DNA of 64,000 bases from Bacillus xiapuensis. Its GTDB lineage: Bacteria; Bacillota; Bacilli; Bacillales; Domibacillaceae. Of this stretch, positions 16,813-27,024 are shown in pieces. Where the stretch lies: positions 1,583,828 through 1,647,827 of the forward strand of contig NZ_KZ454939.1 of NCBI RefSeq assembly GCF_002797355.1. The letters are read 5' to 3'. The position numbers and the translations under genes are program-made. A model generated the notes under the pieces. That model saw nothing but the letters and a program-made list of their open reading frames with translations, searched no databases and was not told the origin of the DNA. How positions within the stretch are numbered: the stretch's first letter is position 1; each line of letters starts with the position of its first letter.

Positions 16813-18864
16813 CTACTTTGAAATAGTTACGATGTTTTCTTCTCCACTATTAACATGACCTTGCTTTACAATATTGATTTTTTCATCAGCTTGCAGATTA
16901 GTGAAAATGATCGGCGTCATCACGGAAGGCGCATGTTTTTTCACATAATCCAGATCAACCTTCAAGATCTCCTGACCTTTTTTCACTTCGTCTCCTTGAG
17001 ACACCAGCAAATCAAAGCCTTCCCCTTTTAAATTCACTGTATCAATCCCAAAATGAATTAAAAGCTCGCGGCCGCTCGCCGTTTCCATTCCAATGGCATG
17101 CTTGGTCGGAAATGTGGTAACGATTTTGCCGTCTGCTGGTGCGACTACCTTGCCTTCTGACGGAACAACAGCAAAGCCGTCTCCCATTAATTTTTGGGAA
17201 AACACTTGGTCCGGCACTTCAGAAAGCGGGACAATCTCTCCTTTAATTGGAGAAACTAGATCATTTACAGAACCGCTCATTTCTGCCGGTGTGGCGGTCT
17301 CATGTTCCGAAACTTCCGGCTCTTTTGCCGCAACTGGCGTACGCCCTTCCATGATGTCTTTGATTTGATCCTTTAATGTGTCGGATTTAGGTCCAAAGAT
17401 TGCTTGAATGTTATTCCCTACTTCAAGGACACCTGAAGCACCCAATTTTTTCAAACGCTCTTTATCGACATGCTTCACATCCTTCACAGATACACGCAGA
17501 CGTGTGATACATGCGTCTAAATTCGTGATATTGGCTTGTCCGCCTAGCGCTTCAAGTATATTGCGCGGAAGCTCTCCCGCTCCTGCAGTGCCTGCGTCTT
17601 CGCCTTGCTCTTCTTTCACTTCACGCCCCGGCGTTTTCAGGTTAAATTTGCGGATCGCAAAGCGGAAACCGAAATAATAAATGACAGCAAGCACTAATCC
17701 TACCGGAATAACTAGCCACCAATCGGTACGGTTTTGCATTACACCGAATAGCATAAAGTCAATCACACCGCCGGAGAACGTCATACCTATTTTAACATTT
17801 AACAGCTGCATCATCATGAATGACAATCCGGCGAACACGGCGTGAATGGCAAATAAAACGGGTGCTACGAACAAGAACGTAAATTCAAGCGGCTCTGTAA
17901 TACCTGTTAGGAAGGATGTTAATGCAGCCGATCCCATGATGCCCGCTACATATTTTTTATGCTCAGGCCGCGCTTCATGATACATAGCCAGTGCCGCTGC
18001 CGGCAAACCGAACATCATGAACGGGAATTTTCCTGCCATGAATGTACCCGCCGTCAATTCCACACCGTCTTTAAGCTGTGCGAAAAAGATTTTCTGGTCA
18101 CCACGAATGACTTCTCCTGCTTTATTCACATACTCGCCAAATTCAAACCAGAACGGTGAATAGAAGATGTGGTGCAGTCCAAAAGGAATAAGGGAACGCT
18201 CGATCAGTCCGAAAATAAATGCGGATATTGTCGGGCTGGCCCCGAGCATATTTTGCGAAAATGCATTCAATCCATCCTGGATCGGCGGCCACACGAAGAT
18301 CAGGACAACCCCGAGAATAATAGCAGACACCCCTGTAACAATGGGCACAAAACGTTTGCCTGCAAAGAATCCCAAGTATTGGGGCAATTCAATTTTAAAG
18401 AAACGATTATACATGGATGCAGCCAATACCCCGACGATGATGCCTCCAAAGACCCCTGTTTGCAGAGTTGGGATTCCCAAGATACTCGCAAAGGCCGGGT
18501 CTTTGCCGATCATCGCTGGGTCCAATTTTCCTGTTTCGATCAGGATCGCACTCATCGTTTTGTTCATGATGAGATATCCCACAATAGCTGCAATCCCTGC
18601 AACGCCATCGCCCGCTAAACCAACTGCCACCCCTACCGCAAATAAGAGCGATAAGTTGGCGAAAATGATATCTCCAGCTTGTGCGAGCACGTTAGCTACC
18701 AATTGAAACCACTCTGCTCCAAGCACTGGAAAACGTTCAATCAGCAAAGGGTTTTGCAGAGCTGTCCCTACACCAAGCAGAATACCCGCCGCTGGCAAAA
18801 TGGCTACAGGGAGCATTAATGCTTTTCCGACTTTTTGTAATGCACCGAAAAGCTTTTTAAACAT
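16813..18864 (-). CDS. ptsG: Glucose-specific PTS EIICBA
   Basis: A three-domain glucose permease: EIIC membrane part (about 1-400; [49 protein letters not shown]), EIIB with the reactive Cys in [15 protein letters not shown], and EIIA with [10 protein letters not shown] and [14 protein letters not shown]. The open frame starts at GTG 18876, but the ATG at 18864 (MFKKLFGAL) is correctly spaced from AAAAGGTGG. Expression is controlled by GlcT through the RAT and terminator in its leader. Confidence 0.95.
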   Translation of the reverse strand: MFKKLFGALQKVGKALMLPVAILPAAGILLGVGTALQNPLLIERFPVLGAEWFQLVANVLAQAGDIIFANLSLLFAVGVAVGLAGDGVAGIAAIVGYLIMNKTMSAILIETGKLDPAMIGKDPAFASILGIPTLQTGVFGGIIVGVLAASMYNRFFKIELPQYLGFFAGKRFVPIVTGVSAIILGVVLIFVWPPIQDGLNAFSQNMLGASPTISAFIFGLIERSLIPFGLHHIFYSPFWFEFGEYVNKAGEVIRGDQKIFFAQLKDGVELTAGTFMAGKFPFMMFGLPAAALAMYHEARPEHKKYVAGIMGSAALTSFLTGITEPLEFTFLFVAPVLFAIHAVFAGLSFMMMQLLNVKIGMTFSGGVIDFMLFGVMQNRTDWWLVIPVGLVLAVIYYFGFRFAIRKFNLKTPGREVKEEQGEDAGTAGAGELPRNILEALGGQANITNLDACITRLRVSVKDVKHVDKERLKKLGASGVLEVGNNIQAIFGPKSDTLKDQIKDIMEGRTPVAAKEPEVSEHETATPAEMSGSVNDLVSPIKGEIVPLSEVPDQVFSQKLMGDGFAVVPSEGKVVAPADGKIVTTFPTKHAIGMETASGRELLIHFGIDTVNLKGEGFDLLVSQGDEVKKGQEILKVDLDYVKKHAPSVMTPIIFTNLQADEKINIVKQGHVNSGEENIVTISK

Positions 18865-18973
18865 TGCGCACGCCACCTTTTCTATTTGTAATGTGAATTA
18901 AGCGATTGTTTTGATACGTCACTCTATATCCTTTTCCTACACTATAAAATGTTAAACGCTTTCTTTTTACAAC

Positions 18974-19066
18974 AAAAAAAGACATGAGAAAAGAAAGAAA
19001 CTTTATGGAATACATATGAGATCCTAACAATCTCACATACCAATGTTTCATTTCTCAACTCATGCC
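18974..19066 (-). terminator. Conditional leader terminator of ptsG
   Basis: On the minus strand CATGAG-TTGAGAAATGAAAC pairs with GTTTC-TTTCTTTTCTCATG, enclosing an inner GTGAGAT/ATCTCAT hairpin, and ends in TTTTTTT (18980-18974). Its 5' arm overlaps the 3' end of the RAT sequence, so the two structures exclude each other. Confidence 0.9.
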
Positions 19067-19086
19067 TGATCGAATCAGTAACACGT
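19058..19086 (-). promoter_or_regulatory. RAT antiterminator site for GlcT
   Basis: The minus strand reads ACGTGTTACTGATTC and continues GATCAGGCATGAGT, which as far as I recall corresponds to the ptsG ribonucleic antiterminator of Bacillus. GlcT binding would stabilise it and prevent the overlapping terminator, allowing ptsGHI expression when glucose is present. Confidence 0.9.
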
Positions 19087-19097
19087 ATCAAAACGAA

Positions 19098-19949
19098 TTA
19101 TGCTAATTCAGTTTTTACAACTAAGCGCTGCAGATGCATTGTTAAATACACAGCTTCCGCTTCATAAACGGGTAACTTCAATGCTTGCTGCATCACCTTA
19201 ATGATTTTACAAGACAAATTATAGCACAGAGGATATTCCTCTTTCAAGAGTAAAGCAATTTTTTTAGGTTCCTCTGCTCTCTCCCCTGCTTTCACCCGCT
19301 CGATCGTAAAGTGGAGATGGCGAATGAGCCTCATATAATAGATAGAATCGCGGTCAATAGCAATATGAAATGCATGTTCAATCATTTCGATAATCGTTTG
19401 AATCAGCTGTGAATGTTTATTCACCTCTGAAATCCGTTTAGCCGTCAATGCACTGTGAATATGAAGGGCGATGAAACCGATTTCTCCATTCGGCAGATTG
19501 ATCTCCATTCTCTCATTTATCATTTCAATAACTTCAGCAGCGATTGTATACTCATGCGGGTACATCACTTTAGTCTCTAATAAAAACGGGTTCTTCAGAT
19601 CCATTCCCTGCTGGATTCGCTTGATCGCAAAATAAATATGATCGGTAAGAGCCACATGGATATGCTCATTCAACGGGGCATTGACCCGCTTTTGAATCAG
19701 GGAAATCACATCGTTCATGAGCCCAATAAAACGCTCATCAATATGGTTAAGCAATTGCTTGTACTGCTCTTGCTCTTGTTCACTTTTTAAGATGAAGAGC
19801 TTTTCTATCGTTTCTGGTGCGATTGGATCGCCGTTTTTTTTGCCGAAGCCGATTCCTTTCCCTATCAGGACTACCTCGTCATATTCAGCATGTGATGCAA
19901 TGAGTACATTATTATTTAGCGCTTTTCTTACGACAAAGGACCCTTGCAC
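19098..19949 (-). CDS. glcT: GlcT antiterminator (BglG/SacY family)
   Basis: An RNA-binding antiterminator of 283 residues. The N-terminal CAT domain (about 1-60; SFVVRKALNNNVLIA, GKGIGFGKKNGD) binds the RAT. Two PRD domains follow, with conserved histidines in NEHIHVALTDHI, ALHIHSALT and MRLIRHLHF, TMHLQRL. In the family these are phosphorylated by PtsG and HPr. Start is GTG with AAGGATT ahead. It is located just upstream of its target ptsG, in the same orientation, as in Bacillus subtilis. Confidence 0.95.
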   Translation of the reverse strand: MQGSFVVRKALNNNVLIASHAEYDEVVLIGKGIGFGKKNGDPIAPETIEKLFILKSEQEQEQYKQLLNHIDERFIGLMNDVISLIQKRVNAPLNEHIHVALTDHIYFAIKRIQQGMDLKNPFLLETKVMYPHEYTIAAEVIEMINERMEINLPNGEIGFIALHIHSALTAKRISEVNKHSQLIQTIIEMIEHAFHIAIDRDSIYYMRLIRHLHFTIERVKAGERAEEPKKIALLLKEEYPLCYNLSCKIIKVMQQALKLPVYEAEAVYLTMHLQRLVVKTELA

Positions 19950-20168
19950 GAATCCTTCACTCCCCTGTTTTCACTTGTCATTACTCGTCTTTACATAATA
20001 TAAAAGAAACTGTTTTAACGTCAATGAAAATAATACTATTCTCAAAAAAAATTCATTTTCGCAGCCTGCTGTGAAAGACAAATGGGTAAAATAAACTCCT
20101 ACTCTTTTTTAACATATACCGTTTGTTAATTGTATAATAGAGTTATTCTGATGTATGAGGTGCTTCTA

Positions 20169-20609
20169 ATGGATGATCATCGCCAGGTTAAGGGCGAAAC
20201 ATGGAGGACAAAGGTATTTGTGATTGCGGTAATTTCTTTACTGATAGCAGGGTCCGTCGCTTTTGTGCTGTCCATTATTTATTTTGGCGTTCTCGGTTTA
20301 TTTAGCTTATTAGGGATTGAGTTTGACTCTCTCTGGTCATTGTTTTTGTTTGTTCTTTTTTATTTCCTTATAGGAATTATAGGGGATTTTATCGTAATAG
20401 CATTGAGCGTGCTGATGAGCAAGTCTTACAATTGGTCCAGATGGCAAATAAAGACCGGTCAATTCATTTTCTCATTTTTAGTAAACTGGGCGATCGTTTC
20501 ACTATTAAATACTTGCATGGACTCTATTCATTTGCAATTTATCACAGAAATGGTTTTATCTCTCATTTTTGCGATAATAGACGTGGCGATGGAGTCTGAC
20601 GAAGAATAA
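20169..20609 (+). CDS. YrvL-like membrane protein
   Basis: 146 residues with four predicted membrane helices (about 13-37, 46-75, 85-105, 110-130). The pattern of a short charged N-terminus, tandem helices and an acidic tail MESDEE resembles the YrvL family, which in Bacillus subtilis negatively controls the sigma-O/RsoA system; that match is from memory and moderate. The start at 20169 has GAGGTG six bases ahead; upstream ATG at 20130 has none. It is a single gene between glcT and a methyltransferase. Confidence 0.5.
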   Translation: MDDHRQVKGETWRTKVFVIAVISLLIAGSVAFVLSIIYFGVLGLFSLLGIEFDSLWSLFLFVLFYFLIGIIGDFIVIALSVLMSKSYNWSRWQIKTGQFIFSFLVNWAIVSLLNTCMDSIHLQFITEMVLSLIFAIIDVAMESDEE

Positions 20610-20642
20610 GAAAAAAAACACCCGAACAGCCTTAAATTTTTA

Positions 20643-20670
20643 TTGACAAAAAATATTTTTGTGCTATAAT
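20643..20670 (+). promoter_or_regulatory. Strong sigma-A promoter of the methyltransferase gene
   Basis: TTGACA (20643-20648) and TATAAT (20665-20670) are both perfect hexamers with a 16-base spacer. Confidence 0.85.
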
Positions 20671-20693
20671 TTACAGATGATCATTTTTTGGTT

Positions 20694-20733
20694 AAAATAA
20701 GATTCTCCTGGCCAGGGGAATCTTATTTTTGTT
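20694..20733 (+). terminator. Terminator-like hairpin in methyltransferase leader (attenuator candidate)
   Basis: AAAATAAGATTC (20694-20705) pairs perfectly with GAATCTTATTTT (20718-20729). The interior CCTGGCCAGG is itself palindromic, so the whole 36 bases form one hairpin with only a T-G pair inside. TTGTTTT follows. It lies about 20 bases after the predicted transcription start and before the ribosome binding site. Confidence 0.7.
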
Positions 20734-20753
20734 TTATGAAGGAGAGAAATGGT

Positions 20754-21665
20754 ATGAGTCAGGGAAATTTGACCGCTTTACTATCCGCTTTTGGCCGCGC
20801 TTATCACAGCCAAAATGATTCGCCCAAAATTTTTGATGATGCTGTGGCCAATGACCTCATTACGGAAAAAGAGAGCGCAGAAATTAAAAAGAATTTAATT
20901 CAAGGCATACATTTTTTCAGTAAAGAGAGGGCTCAAGCGCTGCAAAACCGTCCAGATGACATTCTAAAGTGGATTACGCAAGTCCAGCTTTCTCCCACTC
21001 CCTTGGCGCGAGCAGCCTATTGTGAAACGGTTCTGATAAATGAACTGAAACTGGGACTGCGGCAATACGTGATACTGGGCGCTGGATTCGATACCTTTTG
21101 TTTTCGTTATCCCGACCTGAGCGAAAACCTCGAAATATTTGAAGTCGATCATCCATCAATGCAAACACTGAAGAAAGAACGATTAGCCAAGGCACAATTG
21201 AAAATCCCAAATAATCTGCACTTTATTCCAATGGATTTTACCCAACCATTCTCTGACAAAGAATTAATCAAACAAGGTCTTAAAAATGAAAAAACCTTTT
21301 ATAGTCTTTTAGGAGTTTCCTATTATTTAACGAAGGATGAAATGAAGGGGCTGCTGCAGCATTTGTTCGCGAACATTCCAGCAGGCAGCTCGATCGTATT
21401 CGATTATGCAGATGAACAGCTATTTCGAGAAAAAGGATTATCCAATCGGGTGGAGAACATGGTCAAGATGGCTGCAGCCAGCGGAGAACCTATGAAATCT
21501 TGTTTCACTTATGCTGAAATCGAGAAAATATTAGAGGATGCGGGATTGCTCGTATATGAACATTTATCGCCCGCAGCCATTAATGACCGGTTTTTTCATA
21601 ATAGATCCGATTATTTAACCGCGTTCGAAACGGTTCATTATCTTCATGCTGTAAAAAAATATTAA
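20754..21665 (+). CDS. SAM-dependent methyltransferase, YktD/LCM type
   Basis: 303 residues of the leucine carboxyl methyltransferase-like family (TIGR00027 group; YktD in Bacillus subtilis). The SAM site VILGAGFDTFCFRYP is at about residues 92-106, with the acidic EVDHPS motif after it, and a conserved GVSYYLTKDE stretch later. The start at 20754 has GAAGGAGAG ahead; an upstream TTG in frame lies inside the leader hairpin and is not used. The substrate is unknown. The gene is alone between its own promoter and terminator, and the hairpin in its leader suggests conditional expression. Confidence 0.85.
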   Translation: MSQGNLTALLSAFGRAYHSQNDSPKIFDDAVANDLITEKESAEIKKNLIQGIHFFSKERAQALQNRPDDILKWITQVQLSPTPLARAAYCETVLINELKLGLRQYVILGAGFDTFCFRYPDLSENLEIFEVDHPSMQTLKKERLAKAQLKIPNNLHFIPMDFTQPFSDKELIKQGLKNEKTFYSLLGVSYYLTKDEMKGLLQHLFANIPAGSSIVFDYADEQLFREKGLSNRVENMVKMAAASGEPMKSCFTYAEIEKILEDAGLLVYEHLSPAAINDRFFHNRSDYLTAFETVHYLHAVKKY

Positions 21666-21671
21666 AATCAT

Positions 21672-21707
21672 ATGGCCGCTCAATTTTTCAAAGGATTGAG
21701 CGGCCAT
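21672..21707 (+). terminator. Terminator after methyltransferase gene
   Basis: ATGGCCGCTCAAT (21672-21684) pairs perfectly with ATTGAGCGGCCAT (21695-21707) seven bases after the stop codon. Confidence 0.8.
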
Positions 21708-21883
21708 TCAATTATCACATTCGATTTTGACTGAAGGCTTTGAGATCGTTCAATCAATGCCTAATCATTACAAATTTTGCGATCCCGCTCTCTTCCAGAA
21801 ATGCATTACTGCGCTCGCTGCCTTATTCTTGACCTCTTTTTGAAAACAATCGGAGCTGTGGCCAGTACACCTGCAAAAAAATG

Positions 21884-22189
21884 TTAGATTTTCAGCAGCT
21901 TTTCTAAGTTTTTCTCGGCGGATTCACGATCTGTTGATAATTCGGTCAGAATGTTCAGCATGAGATTTTTTCTGGCCATTTTTCTTAATGCCTGAAAGAC
22001 ATTCGGTTTAGTTTCTTTAATCAATGTCATAATTTCAATCGTCGGCAGCGGTGTTTTCGATTGTATCTTTAAAAATGAACGTAAAAAGGCGTTAAAATCA
22101 TAAGCCGAATTGGCATTATCAGGATATTTTTTTAGTAACCCGTAAAACCGTTGAATACTCTTTTTTAATTCTTCATTTCTTTCCGTCAA
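21884..22189 (-). CDS. Hypothetical protein (101 aa), helical
   Basis: A lysine-rich, all-helical soluble protein (ELKKSIQRFYGLLKKYPD..., LMLNILTELSTDRESAEKNLEKLL). Start is TTG with a GTAGGGA region ahead. I do not recognise a family. It stands alone, convergent with the methyltransferase gene. Confidence 0.5.
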   Translation of the reverse strand: MTERNEELKKSIQRFYGLLKKYPDNANSAYDFNAFLRSFLKIQSKTPLPTIEIMTLIKETKPNVFQALRKMARKNLMLNILTELSTDRESAEKNLEKLLKI

Positions 22190-22652
22190 TTTTGGTCCCT
22201 ACCTTACCTTTCATTATGTAATTACCAAATGCGGAAGATGATTCCCATTTGGCAGCTCGGCTGTCATCATTCATTCTTTATGAACCTAAGACCCGAAGCT
22301 TTGCGTCCCCACCTTTCGATGAGTTTGCCTTTATCACTTGGTTCACTTATTCTAACTATTGACATCGTGATTATGTTGCTTTAAAACAATATAGTAATTT
22401 TTACCCTAAGTCAATAAGACTTAATACCTATTTTTTTAAGCAGCCGGATAAAACAAAGTACTAAGTTCACCCTATTATGTATTGCATGCTGATCTCCCTT
22501 CCCTTCTATTCTCTATCCAGCTGTTACCCGAAACTTATATGAGTATTACTAGTATAAACGGGTATATAATTAATAAGATTTTCTCATGTTAACACCTAAC
22601 CCTAAGCTTTCCTTTGTTTGAAAACAAAGGAAGCCTAGTGGAGGGTGATTAA
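22190..22652. other. Divergent intergenic region with one hairpin
   Basis: 463 bp with no gene. A hairpin GCTTTCCTTTGTTT (22606-22619) with AAACAAAGGAAGC (22622-22634) lies just before the ribosome binding site of the 61-aa gene and has no T-tract, so it may affect mRNA stability or translation. Confidence 0.5.
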
Positions 22653-22838
22653 ATGAGAAAAGCATATGGCATCAAAAGCTTAATCGCTTATCTGGATTCT
22701 GTGAATTATCCGCTAGCTGAAGATGAGATCCATGATCTTATCTTAAAAAGAGAACTGCCTCACTTAAGACCTTTAAATAACCTCCTCATTTTTAACCTAG
22801 ATGACATAGACTGGTGGATCAGCCAGCGGCGATTATAA
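22653..22838 (+). CDS. Small putative DNA-binding protein (61 aa)
   Basis: Has a strong GGAGGGTGAT site and a good terminator 13 bases behind. The sequence (IKSLIAYLDSVNYPLAEDEIHDLILKRELPHLR... DIDWWISQRR) resembles an excisionase or MerR-like single helix-turn-helix: a helix, a short turn with basic residues, and a final WW-x-SQRR helix. Function is unknown; no prophage or integrase is nearby. Confidence 0.65.
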   Translation: MRKAYGIKSLIAYLDSVNYPLAEDEIHDLILKRELPHLRPLNNLLIFNLDDIDWWISQRRL

Positions 22839-22850
22839 GCTTGAGCCTAA

Positions 22851-22878
22851 CAAAGCCCCGCATAATTGCGGGGCTTTG
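22851..22878 (+). terminator. Terminator after the 61-aa gene
   Basis: CAAAGCCCCGCA (22851-22862) pairs with TGCGGGGCTTTG (22867-22878). Confidence 0.85.
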
Positions 22879-22932
22879 CGGTTGCTTATACTTTTATTCA
22901 TCCTGCGGTTTGACTGGGCAGACCTGCCTTAT

Positions 22933-24525
22933 TCAAGCTTGTATTTTTCCGTCTATAATCGTCATCTCCACTTCGGTGCTTAACAGCTCATCAGGATGTT
23001 CCAAAGCGAAAAGATCCTTTGAATAAACGGTCATATCCGCTAATTTTCCCCGTGAGATCGTCCCTTTTTTAAGTTCTTCATTGACAGCAAAGGCACCGCC
23101 GATCGTAAACAGCCGGACTGCATCAACCATTGATAATCTCTCTTTGGGGTTCCAGCTTTCGCTGTGTTCCCACGGGGCTTTTCGAGTGACAGCAGAATGA
23201 ATACCAAACAATGGGTTCACCGGTTCGATCGGTGCATCAGATCCGCCGGCGCATACAACCCCAAAAGACCGTAATGTTTCCCATGCATACAAATACAGCT
23301 CTCTTTTCTCTCCGATCCTTTGCTTAACCCATGGATAATCACTAACGACAAACCTTGGCTGAATGTCGGCAATTCGGCTAGGATCCGCCAGCTGCTTCAT
23401 TAACTCTTTGGTAAGGACAGATACATGTATCAATCGGTCCCGATACTTGACTTTTGGAAATTGGTCCAGTATGTGCAGCACATTCTTTAAAGCCTGATCG
23501 CCAATTGTATGTACAGCGATTGGCATCAGATGCGCCCTGACCTCTTTTATGATCTCAAATAAAGCTTCCTGACTGTGTATGGCCTCTCCAAAGTTTTCCC
23601 GGTCATCATCATAAGGCTCGGACAGCAGAGCCGTTCGTCTGCCAAGCGCACCATCCGCAAATATTTTGATCGCGCCTATTTGCAGCTTTTCATTCCCGTA
23701 TCCTGTATACATCCCTCTTTCTTTTAATTGAGAAAGATAGGGATAATCAATCAAAAGATTGCATCGCAAGCCTTTTTGTTCCCGGTTAATCAATGTATCA
23801 TACAATTTATACGTTTGCTCGAAACCGCCTAAATAGCAGGGATCGTTAGTATGAACACTCGTTAAGCCCTTTTGGATCGCCAAACTCATCGCTTGTTCTA
23901 GCCCATGCTTTAATTCGCTGTAGGTTCGCTCTGGAATATGCTTAACAATCAGGTTGGAAGCTGTCTCAAGAAGGAGCCCTGTCGGTTTTTGTGTCACCGG
24001 ATCAAGCACAACCTCCCCTCCCTTTGGCACCGGGATGGAAGAATGATAACCGCTCCTTTTAAACGCCATACTATTCACTAAAAAAGCGTGATGACAAACC
24101 CTTTTTAGAAAGATTGGACAATGAGGGGCAGCTTGATCTAATTCTTCAATATCGGGAATCATCTTGTCATTAAAGAGATTCTCATCCCACCCCATACCGA
24201 TCAACCACTTTCCCGGCGCAATCGTTTTAGCTTTTTCTCTAATTTTCTTCAGCATCTCTTCTTTGGATCGAACGCCTGTTAAATCGAGGTCTAAAAGCTG
24301 AAAAGCCAGACCGGAAAGATGAAGATGACTGTCAATTAAGCCAGGAGTTGCCATTTTTCCCTGTAAATCGATGAGATGTGATCCTCTTCTCCCCCATTGC
24401 AGCATCATATCATTATGCGAACCGACATCCACAATGATCCCGTTTTCAACCACAACTGTTTCCACCACCGGATGAATGGCATCAAGCGTGTATATTTTCC
24501 CATTTGTATAAATAGTTTTTGTCAT
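22933..24525 (-). CDS. Amidohydrolase (YtcJ-like, metal-dependent)
   Basis: 530 residues of the amidohydrolase-3 family. The metal site HLHLSG (DSHLHL) follows the N-terminal beta sandwich; later come VHTNDP, AVHTIGDQAL and GSDAPIEPVNPLFG, which hold the remaining metal and catalytic residues. The start at 24525 (MTKTIYTNGKIYTLD) has CAGGAGG ahead; the longer frame to 24573 does not. It follows an APC permease gene by 108 bases on the same strand, so the permease may import its substrate or product. The substrate is not predictable. Confidence 0.85.
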   Translation of the reverse strand: MTKTIYTNGKIYTLDAIHPVVETVVVENGIIVDVGSHNDMMLQWGRRGSHLIDLQGKMATPGLIDSHLHLSGLAFQLLDLDLTGVRSKEEMLKKIREKAKTIAPGKWLIGMGWDENLFNDKMIPDIEELDQAAPHCPIFLKRVCHHAFLVNSMAFKRSGYHSSIPVPKGGEVVLDPVTQKPTGLLLETASNLIVKHIPERTYSELKHGLEQAMSLAIQKGLTSVHTNDPCYLGGFEQTYKLYDTLINREQKGLRCNLLIDYPYLSQLKERGMYTGYGNEKLQIGAIKIFADGALGRRTALLSEPYDDDRENFGEAIHSQEALFEIIKEVRAHLMPIAVHTIGDQALKNVLHILDQFPKVKYRDRLIHVSVLTKELMKQLADPSRIADIQPRFVVSDYPWVKQRIGEKRELYLYAWETLRSFGVVCAGGSDAPIEPVNPLFGIHSAVTRKAPWEHSESWNPKERLSMVDAVRLFTIGGAFAVNEELKKGTISRGKLADMTVYSKDLFALEHPDELLSTEVEMTIIDGKIQA

Positions 24526-24633
24526 AGAAATACCTCCTGTGGCATCTTGGTACTTATTACACGTCCATTCCATTGCTATTAACCCACTTCATTAAGGATC
24601 AGCTTTGGGGCTGCTCCCCCCTGGCACAAACGT

Positions 24634-26253
24634 TCACTTTACGCCAGACGTTTTTATGTCTTCCTTCGGACATTCAACAGAGATTTGCTCTGCATGACAT
24701 TCTACTTCCTCTTCATCGTCTAGCAAAACAGGGGCAGGTGTGGCGCTGACTACTCCGAGATAAAAGGATACAAGGGAGTGAATGGCGACCATGGCTGCAT
24801 CCCACGGTGCCGGCAATACCCCTATTCCGCCAAATGTGCCGGCAAAACTGAGAATGAACATGCCAGAGACATAGTACATAAACCACCACGTCGAGCGAAG
24901 CTGTTGAGAAAATGGAATATTTGAGATGAATCTTCTTCTAAAGCCTGCACAATATAGAGCGAAAACCATTACCAGTAAAGAGAGCAGCCAAGAAAGAGTC
25001 TCCCATCCCACCCAGTAAATAATTAATGAGGAAACGATATAAGCAATAGGGGCAACTATATTAACCCCTCTTACTCGAAAGGGCCTTTTTAAGTCAGGAG
25101 CTGTCCGTCGGAAGGCAGTCACTGCAACAGGCAGCATAGAGAAGGTTAAAATTCCTGCAGCTGAACTAATTTGAACAAGCATTTGCCAGGAAGGGAACGG
25201 AAGAGTCCAAAAAAGCGACATGAAAAAAGCCAGCCAAAGCGCCAATCTTGGGACTCCGCTGTTCTCATCCACTCGAGAAAAAATACGGAAAAATGTCCCG
25301 TTTCTAGACCATGCATAAATTTGCCGGGCAGTGGCTGCAAGATAAATATTTCCTGTTCCCCCTGGGGAGATTACCGCATCTGCCATGATAAGTTTTGCCA
25401 GCCATCCAATGCCTAAAATAGTCACTAGCTCCACAAAGGGTGAAGCTATTTCTAATGCAGCCCATCCTTTGGACAGATCTTCTGCAGGAATAGCTCCAAC
25501 AAAGCTAATTTGCAGCAGCGCATAAATACAGGCTGAGAGGAATAAAGCAGAAAAAAGAGCCTGCGGAATTACACGTGAAGGGTTTTTGACCTCTGAAGAG
25601 AATAAAACAATATTTTGAAATCCCATAAAAGCAAAAATAATCCCAGTGGTTGAAACCGCTGATAGAATTCCACTGACTCCTGAAGTCGCAAAACCATGAC
25701 TGCTGAAGTTTTCCGCTTTAAAAAAGCTTAATAGCACAATAATAGTTAAAAGCGGTACAGCAAACTTAATAAATGTAATCACATTATTAACTTTACCCAA
25801 TGATTTAACTCCCCGAAAATTAATCCAGAAGAAGATACTAAGTAAAGCGGCTTGTACAACCCAGCCCAACACTGTCGGATTTTGCTCCCCTAAAGCCGGC
25901 CACCACCCACTCGCATAGCTTCTTACAGCTACCGCCTCTAAACCAGCGACAACGGAGTAACCAATAAAAGCCATAAAGCTATTGAGATAGCCGATGAGAG
26001 GGCCGTGTGAATAAGCTGGATAACGCACAATCCCTCCTGTACGCGGAAGAGCCCCTCCCAGTTCAGCAAGCGTTAAAGCAATAAAGTAGCTGGCCACGGC
26101 ACCAATCAACCATGAGAGAAAAGCCGAAGGACCGGCCACCTGAGCAGCAAACAAGGAAGCAAAGAGCCAACTTGACCCGATGATAGAACCCACTCCGATA
26201 AGTGTTAGATCTATGAAACTCAACTGTCGTTTAAATGCGGCTCGCTGTTTCAT
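24634..26253 (-). CDS. APC-superfamily amino acid permease
   Basis: 539 residues with about 12 membrane helices. The family signature is clear at the start: LSFIDLTLIGVGSIIGSSWLF, then AGPSAFLSWLIGAVASYFIALTLAELGG. A cytoplasmic acidic tail (LLDDEEEVECHAEQ) ends the protein. The start at 26253 has GAGGAG ahead; the frame is open to 26349 without support. It lies upstream of the amidohydrolase and may form an operon with it. Confidence 0.85.
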   Translation of the reverse strand: MKQRAAFKRQLSFIDLTLIGVGSIIGSSWLFASLFAAQVAGPSAFLSWLIGAVASYFIALTLAELGGALPRTGGIVRYPAYSHGPLIGYLNSFMAFIGYSVVAGLEAVAVRSYASGWWPALGEQNPTVLGWVVQAALLSIFFWINFRGVKSLGKVNNVITFIKFAVPLLTIIVLLSFFKAENFSSHGFATSGVSGILSAVSTTGIIFAFMGFQNIVLFSSEVKNPSRVIPQALFSALFLSACIYALLQISFVGAIPAEDLSKGWAALEIASPFVELVTILGIGWLAKLIMADAVISPGGTGNIYLAATARQIYAWSRNGTFFRIFSRVDENSGVPRLALWLAFFMSLFWTLPFPSWQMLVQISSAAGILTFSMLPVAVTAFRRTAPDLKRPFRVRGVNIVAPIAYIVSSLIIYWVGWETLSWLLSLLVMVFALYCAGFRRRFISNIPFSQQLRSTWWFMYYVSGMFILSFAGTFGGIGVLPAPWDAAMVAIHSLVSFYLGVVSATPAPVLLDDEEEVECHAEQISVECPKEDIKTSGVK

Positions 26254-26445
26254 CAATAATCTCCTCACCTTTTTTCGGCATGTAAGATGCTGCAACGACT
26301 CCTCATCAAGCATAAAATAGAAAGTTAAAAGTCTTAAGCGGGCGTTCACGGCACTAACATACCCAATTCATTCGGGCCTGCACGAGGCAGGTGACAAAGG
26401 CAATGCAGCAGGAAATGAAAGCCCCCTGTTTGAAGGCCCACTTTG

Positions 26446-26577
26446 TCATTTCGCTAAGAGCAAATGACCAATCATTCCCCCGCCTGCCGACCGAGTCGCC
26501 AGCGCTACTTTTTTCCCTTTCACCCCTAAAAAAACGCTTTCAAAATAATCATTACAGTCTGTAGCTTTATAATCCAT
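26446..26577 (-). CDS. Very small protein (43 aa), unknown
   Basis: The ATG at 26577 has a strong GGAGGGAGGTGA region nine bases ahead. The product MDYKATDCNDYFESVFLGVK... continues with a Gly-rich SAGGGMIGHLLLAK tail. It is upstream of the APC permease on the same strand. I do not recognise it; with such a short frame, support rests on the ribosome binding site only. Confidence 0.35.
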   Translation of the reverse strand: MDYKATDCNDYFESVFLGVKGKKVALATRSAGGGMIGHLLLAK

Positions 26578-27024
26578 ACAGCTAAAGCTCACCTCCCTCC
26601 AATGTATGATTCCCTTTTCATTGCAATTTGCGTGCCGGCAAACGAATAAGCTATTAATCACTTCCTGCCCCTTAGCAGGGCCAGTGCATGAAATTAGTAA
26701 AGAAAGGCCTCTTTATCCAATAACACTTGACAGGGCAATAAAACAAGACAAGCATGGATTTCAGTCTGTCTCAAGCCATAGTCCATGAACAGAAAGAAAG
26801 TTGGTTACCCCTTTCTGCGCGTTAACATCCCCCCTTTCTTATAATATAATTAGCTTTAAATAGTCAGAATATTATAAACAAAACACCTCTTTTATGAGAT
26901 CATAGAAAAGAATAATTATTTGTTATTGAGAGAGACTGCTCATTTCTGCCGAAAAACCGGCAGCCGAGTGACAGAAATTTGGCGCTGTTTATGAAATAAA
27001 TGATAAAAAAGGAGCCGATGATCG
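26578..27024. other. Divergent region upstream of the sigma-54 activator gene
   Basis: No gene is supported here. A dyad CTGCCG-AAAAAC-CGGCAG (26946-26963) lies about 60 bases before the activator start and resembles the dyad before the decarboxylase promoter. Confidence 0.45.
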
